In this document: in pieces, positions 37,279 to 46,649 of the stretch
How the letters are laid out: each line of letters opens with the position of its first letter
Numbering within the stretch: the first letter of the stretch is position 1
Assembly (NCBI GenBank): GCA_017465905.1
Contig: JAFTVE010000008.1
Location: forward strand, 20,294-84,293
From: Bacteroidaceae bacterium
Lineage (GTDB): Bacteria > Bacteroidota > Bacteroidia > Bacteroidales > Bacteroidaceae
Direction: 5' to 3'
Length of the DNA stretch: 64,000 nucleotides
Program-made: the position numbers and the translations under genes
The notes under the pieces: model-generated
Database searches by the model: none
Told to the model about the DNA's origin: nothing
Seen by the model: the letters and a program-made list of their open reading frames with translations, nothing else

Positions 37279-37992
37279 ATGTATAATGTAATAATTGTAG
37301 AAGACATAAAACTCGAACTGAAGGGTACCGAAGAGATTTTTCGGAATGAGATACCTGAAGCACAGGTCATCGGTACGGCAATGACGGAGGAGGAGTTTTG
37401 GCCACTTATGGAAGAACAGTTGCCCGATATGGTCTTGTTGGACCTCGGGTTGGGTGGTTCCACAACTATTGGTGTCACCATTTGCCGCACTATTAAGAAA
37501 CGTTATCCTCAGGTGAAGGTTCTGATATTTACGGGTGAGATTCTGAACGAAAAGCTTTGGGTTGATGCTCTTGACGCTGGGGCATGCGGTATTGTGCTTA
37601 AAACTGGAGAGTTGCTCACACGTACCGAGATACAGAGTGTGATGGATGGAAAGCATTTGGTATTTAACCAACCTATACTAGAAAAAATTGTGGAACGTTT
37701 TCGTCGGGCTGTCAATGCTGAATCTATGCGCCAGCGTGCTGCAATTGCTTATGAAATTGATGAATACGATGAGCGATTTTTACGTCACTTGGCATTGGGC
37801 TATACCAAGGATATGATAGCCTCGCTACGTACAATGCCTTTTAGCCCCAAATCGCTGGAACGACGGCAAGCTGACCTCATTGCTCGTTTGTTTCCTGAAG
37901 AGGAGCAGCGTGGAGTTAATGTCACTCGCCTTGTTGTGCGTGCTATCGAACTGCACATCATTGAACCAGACAATCTGGTGGCTGATGATTAA
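37279..37992 (+). CDS. Response regulator with receiver and C-terminal DNA-binding-like domain
   Basis: 237 residues. Receiver domain 1 to about 120: acidic pair Glu8-Asp9, phospho-acceptor Asp55 in VLLDLGLGG, Thr in IFTGE and Lys in VLKTGE. The C-terminal part (about 150-237) includes FLRHLALGYTKDMIASLRTM and SPKSLERRQADLIARLF, a helical segment in the position of a LuxR-type HTH but divergent. A -7-like TATATTTG is at 37229-37236. It is probably the cognate regulator of the upstream double kinase. Confidence 0.82.
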   Translation: MYNVIIVEDIKLELKGTEEIFRNEIPEAQVIGTAMTEEEFWPLMEEQLPDMVLLDLGLGGSTTIGVTICRTIKKRYPQVKVLIFTGEILNEKLWVDALDAGACGIVLKTGELLTRTEIQSVMDGKHLVFNQPILEKIVERFRRAVNAESMRQRAAIAYEIDEYDERFLRHLALGYTKDMIASLRTMPFSPKSLERRQADLIARLFPEEEQRGVNVTRLVVRAIELHIIEPDNLVADD

Positions 37993-38024
37993 TATATAGT
38001 TTCTCACCCTAAAGTGAATCCTTC

Positions 38025-38723
38025 TTGTTTACCACTATTTATATATGTCTCTTGTTGGTGCTGGTGTTCGTCTCATGGATTGCCAGTATATACGGACTCA
38101 TGCTTCCTAATGGTGCAGTGATGCCCAGTTTGCTTAGTGCAGATAGCATGCGCTGGTTTGTACGGCATAGCATGGAGATTATCGAAGCTGCTCCTCTAGC
38201 ACAGGTGCTGCTTATATTATTGATGGTGGGTACTATTCGTAGCTGTGGACTGATACGATATGTCGCGCATCTGATGCGTGAACATAAAGCTTTACCTTTG
38301 GTGCATCGCCAGAAACATGCCACACGCATTGCGTTGCTCGTATTTGGAGTGTTTGTGGCATTAGTGTTGTCGGGTATACTGACTCCTGACGGTAATTTGC
38401 TTAGTGTTACCGGACATATTGCTGGTGGCCCATTCTCACGGGGATGGCTCTTCTTGCTCTGTCTCGTGGTGTGTGTGCCTTGTTTGGTTTATGGCCGTTT
38501 GTCGAACTTATGGCATACGGAGTATGAGCTGTTAGGATTTCTTACATCGGAGATTGCCCGCTGCTCGGGCTATTTTGTCACGCTTGTTGTGGCAGCCCTT
38601 TTTATGGCGGCTTTACACTATGTAGGATTGTTTGAGTTGCTAGGGTGGAGTGACAGCGTTGTCGCAATATTCTCTATGGTGTTGTATGGACTCCCCTTGG
38701 CTGTAACTATATACAAGGATTAG
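38025..38723 (+). CDS. Short AbgT-like membrane protein
   Basis: 232 residues with a TTG start at 38025 (an in-frame stop is at 38010; no ATG precedes the first helix). About six hydrophobic segments. The block SLLSADSMRWFVRHSMEIIE followed by PLAQVLLILLMVGTIRSCGL resembles the N-terminal part of AbgT-family transporters, which are about 500 residues. It is therefore either a reduced member or only a partial relative. It follows the response regulator by 32 bp, so it could be part of the signalling unit. Transport function is doubtful given the length. Confidence 0.6.
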   Translation: MFTTIYICLLLVLVFVSWIASIYGLMLPNGAVMPSLLSADSMRWFVRHSMEIIEAAPLAQVLLILLMVGTIRSCGLIRYVAHLMREHKALPLVHRQKHATRIALLVFGVFVALVLSGILTPDGNLLSVTGHIAGGPFSRGWLFLLCLVVCVPCLVYGRLSNLWHTEYELLGFLTSEIARCSGYFVTLVVAALFMAALHYVGLFELLGWSDSVVAIFSMVLYGLPLAVTIYKD

Positions 38724-38725
38724 CC

Positions 38726-39394
38726 TTAATATTTCCTTTCACCAAATATCATGGAACCAATGCGTACGATTGTACTTCCTTCCTCGATGGCAATGGGGTA
38801 GTCGTCAGTCATGCCCTCTGATAGTTGACAGAATGAGGGCTCATCTACAAAGTAGGTACTCTTGAGTTCATCGAAGAGCTGTTTGATTTTGCGGAATTCA
38901 TTGCGCACCTGTTCTAAATCATCTGTGTTGCTTCCCATAGCCATAAGACCTGTAATGCGAATGTGCTGTAGTTCGCGCCAAGGTTCATTGGCAAGCAATT
39001 GTCGGCATTCATCAACGCTTAGTCCGTATTTTGTCTCTTCCTGTGCTATGTGTATCTGCAGTAGACAGTCGATACAGCGTTCGTGTTTTGCTGCATGCTT
39101 GTTTATCTCACGTAACAAGCGGAAAGAATCTACTGCATGGATGAGGCTAACGAACGGGGCCATGTACTTGATCTTGTTTGTCTGTACATGTCCGGTAAAG
39201 TGCCATGCTATATCCTTAGGCAGTGCGGCAGCCTTGGCCGCCATCTCCTGTATATGGTTCTCGCCGAACATACGTTGCCCCGCATCGTAGGCCTCTTGCA
39301 AGGCCTCGATGGGTTGATATTTGGAGATGGCCAATAGGCTTACTCCTTCGGGCAACTCCTGATGCAGACGGCTTATTTGCTCGGCTATGTGCAT
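38726..39394 (-). CDS. YggS/PLPBP family pyridoxal-phosphate homeostasis protein
   Basis: 222 residues. Alanine-racemase-like barrel with LLAISKYQPIEAL (PLP Lys), FGENHIQEM, WHFTGHVQTNKIKYM and GLMAMGSNTDD, all diagnostic of the family. It buffers free PLP in the cytoplasm. Transcribed directly after the DUF4494 gene (2-bp gap), an arrangement often seen in Bacteroides, and convergent with the AbgT-like gene at 2 bp distance. Confidence 0.92.
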   Translation of the reverse strand: MHIAEQISRLHQELPEGVSLLAISKYQPIEALQEAYDAGQRMFGENHIQEMAAKAAALPKDIAWHFTGHVQTNKIKYMAPFVSLIHAVDSFRLLREINKHAAKHERCIDCLLQIHIAQEETKYGLSVDECRQLLANEPWRELQHIRITGLMAMGSNTDDLEQVRNEFRKIKQLFDELKSTYFVDEPSFCQLSEGMTDDYPIAIEEGSTIVRIGSMIFGERKY

Positions 39395-39396
39395 GC

Positions 39397-39849
39397 TTAC
39401 TTTACTTCTATACTAGCATCGTAGGGATAGACGTCCATAATCATGGTTTCTGTCACGGATGCTATTTGGTAATCCATGATAGTACCCTTCATCTGCTCAT
39501 CGAGGTATTTGATGGCCTCGCGAAGGTCGCCCGCCTGTACCAAAGCGTATGAATTGCTTTTTTTCTCTGCACCACTCTTCTCGTCAAGGGTAATGAACGA
39601 GAGCTTGCACTTAAACCAGCGGTCAGCACTCTCGGCATCGCAAAAGAATACTTCGCTATAATTGGCACGCTTGATGTCCGAGATTACAAACTCACCCGTC
39701 ATGAAAGGACGAATCTCCTCGATGATGCGTTTTTCTGCTTCAGTGAATGAAATGGCATCAACAAGATATGGCTCCGATACTTTCTTGGTCAGACCATTCT
39801 CCATGGTCTTCTCATATTTTACTTTACATTCAAACCAATTGTTCATCAT
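39397..39849 (-). CDS. DUF4494 family protein
   Basis: 150 residues beginning MMNNWFECKVKYEKTMENG. The WFECK..YEKT..NG..KKV.E.YLVDA pattern and the internal WFKCKLSFITLDEKSGAEKK are those of DUF4494, a Bacteroidota-restricted cytoplasmic family of unknown function. The two WF(E/K)CK segments suggest an internal duplication. Precedes yggS with 2 bp spacing. The second Met (39846) is an equally good start. Confidence 0.85.
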   Translation of the reverse strand: MMNNWFECKVKYEKTMENGLTKKVSEPYLVDAISFTEAEKRIIEEIRPFMTGEFVISDIKRANYSEVFFCDAESADRWFKCKLSFITLDEKSGAEKKSNSYALVQAGDLREAIKYLDEQMKGTIMDYQIASVTETMIMDVYPYDASIEVK

Positions 39850-39876
39850 AGTCGTATATGCTATTATAATTAATTC

Positions 39877-41952
39877 TTATGAGTTCATACTCATGAGGAA
39901 CTCTTCGTTGTCCTTAGTGTTCTCCAAGCGTCCCTTGACGAAGTCCATGGCCTCGATGGGGTTCATGTCGGAGAGGAATTTGCGGAGTATCCACATGCGG
40001 TCGAGTGTCTGGCGGTCGTGGAGCAGGTCGTCGCGACGGGTGCTCGATGCTACGATGTTCACGGCAGGGAAGATACGCTTGTTCGAGAGGTTGCGGTCGA
40101 GCTGCAACTCCATGTTACCTGTTCCTTTGAACTCCTCGAAGATAACCTCGTCCATCTTCGAACCGGTTTCAGTGAGGGCGGTGGCGATAATAGTGAGCGA
40201 ACCTCCGTTCTCGATGTTACGTGCAGCACCGAAGAAGCGCTTGGGCTTGTGCAAAGCGTTGGCGTCGACACCACCTGAGAGCACCTTGCCTGAAGCGGGT
40301 GATACGGTGTTGTAAGCACGAGCAAGGCGGGTGATGGAGTCGAGGAAGATGACTACATCGTGCCCGCACTCTACCATACGCTTGGCCTTCTCGAGTACGA
40401 TACCGGCAATCTTGACGTGACGCTCGGCGGGCTCGTCGAAGGTAGAGGCGATAACTTCGGCATTGACGCTGCGGGCCATATCGGTAACCTCCTCGGGACG
40501 CTCATCGATGAGCAGCATGATCATGTATACCTCGGGATGGTTGGCTGCAATGGCATTGGCAATGTCCTTCAATAGTATGGTTTTACCTGTTTTGGGCTGT
40601 GCCACGATGAGACCACGCTGTCCCTTGCCTATCGGAGAGAAGAGGTCAACCACGCGGGCTGACAGATTGTCGTAGTTGCCTGCACAGAGGGTGAACTTCT
40701 CCTCGGGAAAGAGCGGTGTTAGATGCTCGAAGGGTACGCGGTCGCGCACAACATTGGGCGAAAGTCCGTTGATGCGGCTTATCTTGACGAGGGGGAAATA
40801 TTTTTCTCCTTCACGTGCAGGACGGATGGTACCTTCCACAACGTCTCCGGTCTTGAGTCCGTGGAGACGTATCTGATTCTGCGATACGTAGATGTCGTCG
40901 GGTGAAGCCAGATAATTGTAGTCGGCTGAGCGAAGGAAACCATAGTTATCGGGCATAATCTCGAGCACACCACTTACTTCGATGATGTCTTCAAAGTCGT
41001 AGAAGCGCTCAGGCTCGGGCTTGCGTTGCTGCTCCTGCTCTTTGGCTTCGGGTTGCTTGCCTTGGGTGGATTCCAGATAAGCTTCTGCATAACTACCCTT
41101 CTTGTGCTTGGCTTTCTTGGGCTCGTTCTGAGATTCTTCTTTGGAATGCTCATTGAGTTTGGTCGCTTCGAATTTGCCAATTAGCTCGGTGGGAAGTTCG
41201 GCTGACTCTGTGGGTAGGTCCTCGATGGGAATGAAATCATCGGTGCCAGCTGCTACGGGTGCGCCAATAGAGGCAGCTTCGCCCTGTGGCTCTTGCTTGC
41301 TTATCTCTTTCTCCTGGTCTGTCGTTTCGTCGGTCTTCTGTGCTTTAGGCTTGCGGCCACGTTTTTTAGGCTGCACAGGAACTTCTGCAGCCTCGGCATT
41401 AGTCGCAGTAGGTGTAGCCTTTGCCTCTTCTGCGTTCTGCTTGTTTGTGGCTGGTGCTGTTTCTTCAGTTGCCGATTGAGTCTCTTTCGTATCTTTTTCT
41501 TTAGCTACTGCTTCTGCCTCTTTCTGTGCTTTCGCCTTGCGTCCGCGCTTCTTTGGTTGCGTTGGTTCTCCTATCTTTACCTCTTGCTGTGCTACAGTCT
41601 CTGTAGTGGAAGCTTGTGGCTCCTCCTTGGCTGTGACAGGGAGGGGACTTTTCTCTTCTATGGGGGTGGCAATGATTTTGGGCGTATCGTTGATTTTTTC
41701 AGCTTTGTTCTGGTCGGCTGAGTATACCTTGTTTGCTACCTCCTTCTTATTGATGCGTGTGCGCTGGCGACGTTCACTCTTGCCCTCTTCGGCTGCGACC
41801 TTCTTTTGTGCTCCGGCAATAGCTTGCTCATCGAGGATGCGGTAGATAAGGTCTTGGCGTTCGAGCGACTTTGTTCCTTTTATACCCATTTCATTGGCGA
41901 TCTCTTGCAGTTCGCCTACTTCTTTGTTGTTCAGTTGGATAATGTTGTACAT
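39877..41952 (-). CDS. rho: Transcription termination factor Rho with long lysine-rich insert
   Basis: 691 residues, about 270 more than E. coli Rho. Rho N-terminal helix domain 1 to about 45; a low-complexity Lys/Glu/Ala insert about 50-325; the RNA-binding cold-shock-like domain with [20 protein letters not shown]; then the hexameric ATPase with Walker [10 protein letters not shown], Walker [17 protein letters not shown] and the Q-loop region. The insert carries two near-identical QPKKRGRK(A/P)KAQK blocks resembling AT-hooks. A disordered insert is known for Bacteroides Rho. Terminates transcription; sits alone behind a 307-bp upstream region. Confidence 0.95.
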   Translation of the reverse strand: MYNIIQLNNKEVGELQEIANEMGIKGTKSLERQDLIYRILDEQAIAGAQKKVAAEEGKSERRQRTRINKKEVANKVYSADQNKAEKINDTPKIIATPIEEKSPLPVTAKEEPQASTTETVAQQEVKIGEPTQPKKRGRKAKAQKEAEAVAKEKDTKETQSATEETAPATNKQNAEEAKATPTATNAEAAEVPVQPKKRGRKPKAQKTDETTDQEKEISKQEPQGEAASIGAPVAAGTDDFIPIEDLPTESAELPTELIGKFEATKLNEHSKEESQNEPKKAKHKKGSYAEAYLESTQGKQPEAKEQEQQRKPEPERFYDFEDIIEVSGVLEIMPDNYGFLRSADYNYLASPDDIYVSQNQIRLHGLKTGDVVEGTIRPAREGEKYFPLVKISRINGLSPNVVRDRVPFEHLTPLFPEEKFTLCAGNYDNLSARVVDLFSPIGKGQRGLIVAQPKTGKTILLKDIANAIAANHPEVYMIMLLIDERPEEVTDMARSVNAEVIASTFDEPAERHVKIAGIVLEKAKRMVECGHDVVIFLDSITRLARAYNTVSPASGKVLSGGVDANALHKPKRFFGAARNIENGGSLTIIATALTETGSKMDEVIFEEFKGTGNMELQLDRNLSNKRIFPAVNIVASSTRRDDLLHDRQTLDRMWILRKFLSDMNPIEAMDFVKGRLENTKDNEEFLMSMNS

Positions 41953-42084
41953 AAATGTGAATTTGTGATTTCATTGTTTTCGCACTCACATTTCACGCAC
42001 TCTTTGCCCTGGGAAGAATGGGCATATGCCTGTATTTTCGATAAATAATGTTAGGAAAAACTATGTGAGTCGAATTTGACGCTA

Positions 42085-42114
42085 CAAAAGTAGACATTTT
42101 ATTTATATTGGCAA
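42085..42114 (-). promoter_or_regulatory. Probable rho promoter
   Basis: Minus strand TTG (42114-42112), 19 bases, TACTTTTG (42092-42085). This gives a leader of about 130 nt before the rho ATG, which includes a GCCC...GGGC stem (about 42006-42023). The overall 41953-42259 gap holds only this and the divergent promoter. Confidence 0.5.
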
Positions 42115-42194
42115 TAAACTTTGGGCGTTTTTTTTGAAATTTATGGTTTTGTCAAGAATTTACTCGGCGCTCGCTGTGAAAAAATCAAAGTACC

Positions 42195-42226
42195 TTTGCT
42201 TTTCTCGCTCGCTTCTCGTAAATTTG
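42195..42226 (+). promoter_or_regulatory. Promoter of the DUF3805-like gene and ABC-F gene
   Basis: Plus strand TTTG (42195-42198), 20 bases, TAAATTTG (42219-42226), 33 bases before the ATG at 42260. Exact match to the -33/-7 Bacteroidota pattern. Confidence 0.72.
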
Positions 42227-42259
42227 TACCAATAAATCTTTACAGACAACAATTGACGT

Positions 42260-43081
42260 ATGAAAAAGTTTATAGCGCCCGGTTCGTGGTTTGCATTCTC
42301 GTATCCTGATACGTGGTTTGAGTTTAGCGAAGAGCCCGACTGCTTCCTCTTCTATAATCCCGAAAAGTGGGAAGGCAACTTCCGTATCTCGGCCTATCGC
42401 GACACATCGGCTTCGTTTGGCGACAAGATGATGCGTGATGCGCTGAAAGCCCCCGGGGCGAGATTGCAGAAGGTAGCGCTGTGGGAGACTGTGTATACCG
42501 CCGAGACCTTTACCGAGCAGCTCGTGGAGTATGTCACTCATCGCTGGACTATAGGCTATGGGCAGACTTGCGTGGAGTGCTCGTATACGGCTCAGCATGG
42601 TGAGCATATAGGGACGGCAAATGCTATCATTGCCTCTCTGGAGATCATGCAACCTCGTGAGAGTTTCCATAACCAATATATCCCTGTTCGCGTGGCCGAG
42701 GTGGAACTCATCGAATCGTGCTACGCCACCGTGGAGGAGCTGGGTATGAAGCTCTTCAAGGAACGCTTCCGCGACTTTGATTATAATATCTGTCTGCTCC
42801 AGAAGTTGGCTCCCCGTGCCGAACTTACCAGGCAGCTGGGCAGCGATGTGGGTGCCGTGATGGGCATCACGCTGTGTGCCTTGCTGGCCGAGAGCATCGA
42901 GGGGCTGGAGTGGAATACTTATGTCAATGGTAATGTGGAGGCTCCTGTGCTGATGTATGGCGATACGTGCGTGGCACGTCCGATGCTTCTCTTTGGCAAA
43001 AAGGGCGAAATGTTGGCCGAGGCTGACGTGGCGAAGATTGTAGAGGATATACGTACGCGAATAGCTGAATCCGCATGCTGA
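42260..43081 (+). CDS. DUF3805-like protein
   Basis: 273 residues, no signal peptide. It starts MKKFIAPGSWFAFSYPDTWF, with FYNPEKWEGNFRISAY following, a PsbP/Mog1-like beta-sheet fold pattern that I associate tentatively with DUF3805. The C-terminal part (about 155-273) is a separate alpha/beta region. It overlaps the ABC-F gene by 7 bp, so they are one transcript. Function unknown. Confidence 0.6.
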   Translation: MKKFIAPGSWFAFSYPDTWFEFSEEPDCFLFYNPEKWEGNFRISAYRDTSASFGDKMMRDALKAPGARLQKVALWETVYTAETFTEQLVEYVTHRWTIGYGQTCVECSYTAQHGEHIGTANAIIASLEIMQPRESFHNQYIPVRVAEVELIESCYATVEELGMKLFKERFRDFDYNICLLQKLAPRAELTRQLGSDVGAVMGITLCALLAESIEGLEWNTYVNGNVEAPVLMYGDTCVARPMLLFGKKGEMLAEADVAKIVEDIRTRIAESAC

Positions 43082-44979
43082 TACCTTACCTACAGGTCGA
43101 TGGCCTGACAAAGTCGTTTGGCGACCTGGTGCTCTTCGAGGGCATCTCCTTTGGCGTAGCCCAGGGACAGCGCGTAGGCCTCATTGCCCGCAACGGCGCT
43201 GGCAAGAGCACGCTGCTCGATGTGCTGGCTGGCATAGAGGGGCACGACAGGGGCTCCATTGTATATAAGAATGACTTGCGCGTAGGCTACCTTCGTCAAC
43301 GCCCGGTATATCCTGCTGGACTCACCGTGCTGGAGGCTTGCTTCCACGAAACCAACGATACGTTGCAGCTCATCCGTGAATATGAGCAATGCCTGGAGAC
43401 ACCAGGCAATCCCGGACTGGATGAGCTGCTCGACCGTATGGAGCATGCCGACGCATGGAATTACGAGCAGCGAGCCAAGCAGATACTCACCTCGCTCCAT
43501 ATCACCGACTATGACCAGAAGGTGGAGACGCTATCGGGCGGACAGCTCAAGCGTGTGGCCCTGGCCAATGTGCTGATAGGCAACCCCGATATGCTTATCC
43601 TCGACGAGCCTACCAACCACCTTGACCTCCCGCTCATCGAATGGCTTGAGGACTACCTCACACGCAGCACCGCTACGCTACTCATGGTGACACACGACCG
43701 CTACTTCCTCGACAACGTGTGCAATGAGATTATCGAAATTGATGACCGCACCGTATACTCTTATAAAGGAAACTATAGCTACTACCTGGAGAAGCGCGAG
43801 GAGCGCATCGAGGCACGCAATACAGAGATTGTCCGTGCCAACAACCTCTACCGCACCGAGCTGGAGTGGATGCGCCGTATGCCCCAAGCTCGCGGACATA
43901 AGGCACGCTATCGCGAGGAGGCCTTCTACGAGTTGGAGAAGGTGGCCAAGCAGCGTATCAGCAACGACCGCGTGCAGCTTAATGTGAAATCCTCTTATAT
44001 AGGAAGTAAGATCTTCGAGGCCGACGAGCTGTCGCTTCGCTTTGGCGACCGCTGCATCCTCGACAAGTTTTCCTATATCTTCTCCCGCTACGAGAAACTG
44101 GGTATCGTGGGCGACAACGGTACGGGCAAGAGTACCTTCCTCAAGGTACTGCTGGGCCAGCAAGCGCTCGATAGTGGCAAGCTCGACATAGGCGAGACCG
44201 TACGCTTTGGCTACTACTCGCAGGAGGGACTGCAGTTTGACACGCAGATGAAGGTTATCGATGTGGCCCGCGAAATAGCCGAGGTAGTGCCCATGGCAGG
44301 GGGCAAGCAGCTCACGGCATCGCAATTCCTCCAGCATTTCCTCTTTCCACCCGAGAAGCAGCATAGCTATGTGTACAAGCTCAGTGGCGGCGAGTGCCGC
44401 AGACTATACCTGTGCACCGTGCTGATGCGCAACCCCAACTTCCTCATCCTCGACGAACCTACCAATGACCTCGACATCCTCACCCTTCAAGTGCTTGAGG
44501 AGTACTTGCGCGACTTTGCCGGATGCGTCATCGTGGTGAGCCACGACCGCTACTTCATGGACAAGATTGTAGATCACCTGCTCGTCTTCAATGGCCAGGG
44601 CGACATACGCGACTTCCCCGGCAACTACACCCAGTATCGTGAGTGGAAGACTGCAGTCGACAGTAGAAAGGTCGCAGACGGTAAGCAGCATACAGCAGAC
44701 CGCCGTTCGGAGGGGAGGTCTGAAACGGTAGACCGTAGACCGTCGACAGTAGACAATAAAAGTAGGAAGAAATCCTTCAAGGAGCGTCGCGAGTTTGCCG
44801 AGGTGGAGCAATGCATTGCCTCCTTGGAAGAAGAAAAGGCAACCATTGAGGCTGCCCTTTGTACGGGAACTCTCGCTGCCGATGAACTCACGGAGAAGTC
44901 TATTCGCCTATCGGCCATCAATGATGAACTGGACGAGAAGATGATGCGCTGGCTCGAACTCAGCGAGATACCTGACTGA
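43075..44979 (+). CDS. ABC-F family ATP-binding protein
   Basis: 634 residues, two ABC domains and no membrane segment. Walker A sites IARNGAGKST and VGDNGTGKST; signatures LSGGQLKRVALANVL and LSGGECRRLYLCTVL; Walker B LILDEPTNHLDLP and LILDEPTNDLDIL. The inter-domain linker of ABC-F factors lies at about 245-310. These proteins act on the ribosome. Residues about 525-560 are an in-frame insertion derived from a GTCGACAGTAGAC-type repeat, just before the C-terminal coiled coil. Confidence 0.9.
   Translation: MLIPYLQVDGLTKSFGDLVLFEGISFGVAQGQRVGLIARNGAGKSTLLDVLAGIEGHDRGSIVYKNDLRVGYLRQRPVYPAGLTVLEACFHETNDTLQLIREYEQCLETPGNPGLDELLDRMEHADAWNYEQRAKQILTSLHITDYDQKVETLSGGQLKRVALANVLIGNPDMLILDEPTNHLDLPLIEWLEDYLTRSTATLLMVTHDRYFLDNVCNEIIEIDDRTVYSYKGNYSYYLEKREERIEARNTEIVRANNLYRTELEWMRRMPQARGHKARYREEAFYELEKVAKQRISNDRVQLNVKSSYIGSKIFEADELSLRFGDRCILDKFSYIFSRYEKLGIVGDNGTGKSTFLKVLLGQQALDSGKLDIGETVRFGYYSQEGLQFDTQMKVIDVAREIAEVVPMAGGKQLTASQFLQHFLFPPEKQHSYVYKLSGGECRRLYLCTVLMRNPNFLILDEPTNDLDILTLQVLEEYLRDFAGCVIVVSHDRYFMDKIVDHLLVFNGQGDIRDFPGNYTQYREWKTAVDSRKVADGKQHTADRRSEGRSETVDRRPSTVDNKSRKKSFKERREFAEVEQCIASLEEEKATIEAALCTGTLAADELTEKSIRLSAINDELDEKMMRWLELSEIPD
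44646..44762. repeat. In-frame GTCGACAGTAGAC-type repeat insertion in the ABC-F gene
   Basis: Words GTCGACAGTAGAAAGGTCGC, then GTAGACCGTAGACCGTCGAC and GACAGTAGACAAT border a stretch with a GACCGCCGTTCGGAGGGGAGG core. It adds about 38 Arg/Asp/Ser-rich codons between the second ATPase domain and the C-terminal coil. Similar GTCAACGGTC words stand in the gap at 24530. Confidence 0.65.
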
Positions 44980-45131
44980 TACGCTTGTGGCGAAAGATGC
45001 TAATCTTTTTAGCTTTTCCGTTCGGCTGAGACTAAATTTCTTCCGCTCAACAATGCAAGTATACTTGTATTGTTTTCGCTAAATCGAAATTTTGCACTAA
45101 TTTTGTACCTCTTATATAGAAAAGTACGCAC

Positions 45132-46649
45132 GTGAAAAATAATGGCACTGACACAACGATCAAGGACTCGGGATACAATGGTATCTTGAAGTATACTGGC
45201 TTGTTTGGTGGTGTACAGGGCATCGTCAGCTTGATTACGTTGCTCAAGGTGAGCATCGTGTCGCGCCTGTTGGGACCTGTTGGTGTGGGCATCATTGATG
45301 TGTACAACCGCTCTATAGAGTTGGGCAAGAAGGCTACCGACCTTGGCATCTCTTACAGTGCTGTACAAGCTATCTCAGAGCAGCGCGGCGAGAGTACCGA
45401 GACCAAGATTATGGAGTACGCGGTTAAGGTGGTACGTTCATGGTCGTTATGGCTGGCCATATTTGGAACATTGCTGTTCTTCTGCTTGGCTCCACTTCTG
45501 AGTCAATGGAGCTTCGAGGGCGATACGACGTATACCGCCATGTTTCGTCTGCTGTCGCTTACGGTAGGCTGCTCGGCATTGATGGGAGGCGAATTGGCCG
45601 TGCTCAAGGGAGCCCGCATGTTGGGACGTGTGGCATGGTATCAACTGCTCAGTGCTGTAGTGATGCTTGCTGTTGTTGTTCCCTGCTATTATTTCTGGGG
45701 TTTTGCCGGTATTGTCCCTGGGCTATTGCTCAGTGCTGTGGGAATACTTGTTGTTGCTTGTTGGCACTCGTTTCGGGTATTTCCCTATAGCGTAACGCTC
45801 TTCTCAAGACAAGTTATTGTTGACGGTGTATATATCATACGCCAGGGACTCAACTATACGATTGCCGGGCTTCTCAATTCTGGAGCTTACTATCTAGTGT
45901 CTATTTACCTCTTCACTCGGGGCAATGAAGGAGAGGTCGGATGCTACTCGTATGGTAATTTGTTGATATCGTATCTCAGCATGCTGGTGTTTGCAGCGCT
46001 TGATAGCGAGTTCTTTCCCCGTCTCTCTGCGGTAAATAAGGATAGAGTACATTGCAATAGATTGGTAAACAGTCAGGTGGAGATGCTCATGGTGCTGATT
46101 ACTCCTTTGCTTATTTGTTTCGCTGTGTGCTTGCCCTTGGTCCCTCGTCTGCTGATTGATGCCGAGTTTATGCCCCTTGTGGAGATGGCGCAGTGGGGTG
46201 TGGTGAGCCTCTTCTTCAAGGCTTTGATGCTGCCTCCAGCCTATCTGTCGCTCTCGAAGGGCGAGTCCCGCATATTTTTGCTTCAAGAAGCACTCTCCTA
46301 CACTTTTATGGCTTCGGTGATGATAGGTGGTTTCAAGCTCTATGGACTCCGAGGATTGGGCATAGGCATGCTCCTCTCCGGGATGTTCGATTGGCTTACT
46401 GTATGGCTCATCTCAGTGGTACGCTATGGCTTCCGTTATAGTCGGCGTGTGTGGTCGCTTCTGTCGCTTCAGTTGCCTATGCTTGTGGCTATGCTGCTTG
46501 TTTGTCTGAGTACCGATGGCTGGTGGTATGCCTTGTTGGGCCTAGCAGTAATGGCTTGCTCGGCTGTTTTCTCCATCCGCTTCCTATACAAAAACACCGA
46601 TTTCATTCATCGATTGCTCGTTAAGTTGAAAAGTAGGTCGCGGGAATGA
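45132..46649 (+). CDS. Oligosaccharide/lipopolysaccharide flippase (MOP superfamily)
   Basis: 505 residues with a GTG start at 45132; a -7-like TAATTTTG at 45098-45105 supports it. About 12-14 hydrophobic helices. YTGLFGGVQGIVSLITLLKV and the following SRLLGPVGVGIIDVY are the N-terminal pattern of polysaccharide-biosynthesis (Wzx/RfbX-like) flippases. It would move an undecaprenyl-linked glycan across the inner membrane. No glycosyltransferase cluster surrounds it. Its end overlaps the M23 peptidase start by 4 bp (ATGA). Confidence 0.8.
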   Translation: MKNNGTDTTIKDSGYNGILKYTGLFGGVQGIVSLITLLKVSIVSRLLGPVGVGIIDVYNRSIELGKKATDLGISYSAVQAISEQRGESTETKIMEYAVKVVRSWSLWLAIFGTLLFFCLAPLLSQWSFEGDTTYTAMFRLLSLTVGCSALMGGELAVLKGARMLGRVAWYQLLSAVVMLAVVVPCYYFWGFAGIVPGLLLSAVGILVVACWHSFRVFPYSVTLFSRQVIVDGVYIIRQGLNYTIAGLLNSGAYYLVSIYLFTRGNEGEVGCYSYGNLLISYLSMLVFAALDSEFFPRLSAVNKDRVHCNRLVNSQVEMLMVLITPLLICFAVCLPLVPRLLIDAEFMPLVEMAQWGVVSLFFKALMLPPAYLSLSKGESRIFLLQEALSYTFMASVMIGGFKLYGLRGLGIGMLLSGMFDWLTVWLISVVRYGFRYSRRVWSLLSLQLPMLVAMLLVCLSTDGWWYALLGLAVMACSAVFSIRFLYKNTDFIHRLLVKLKSRSRE

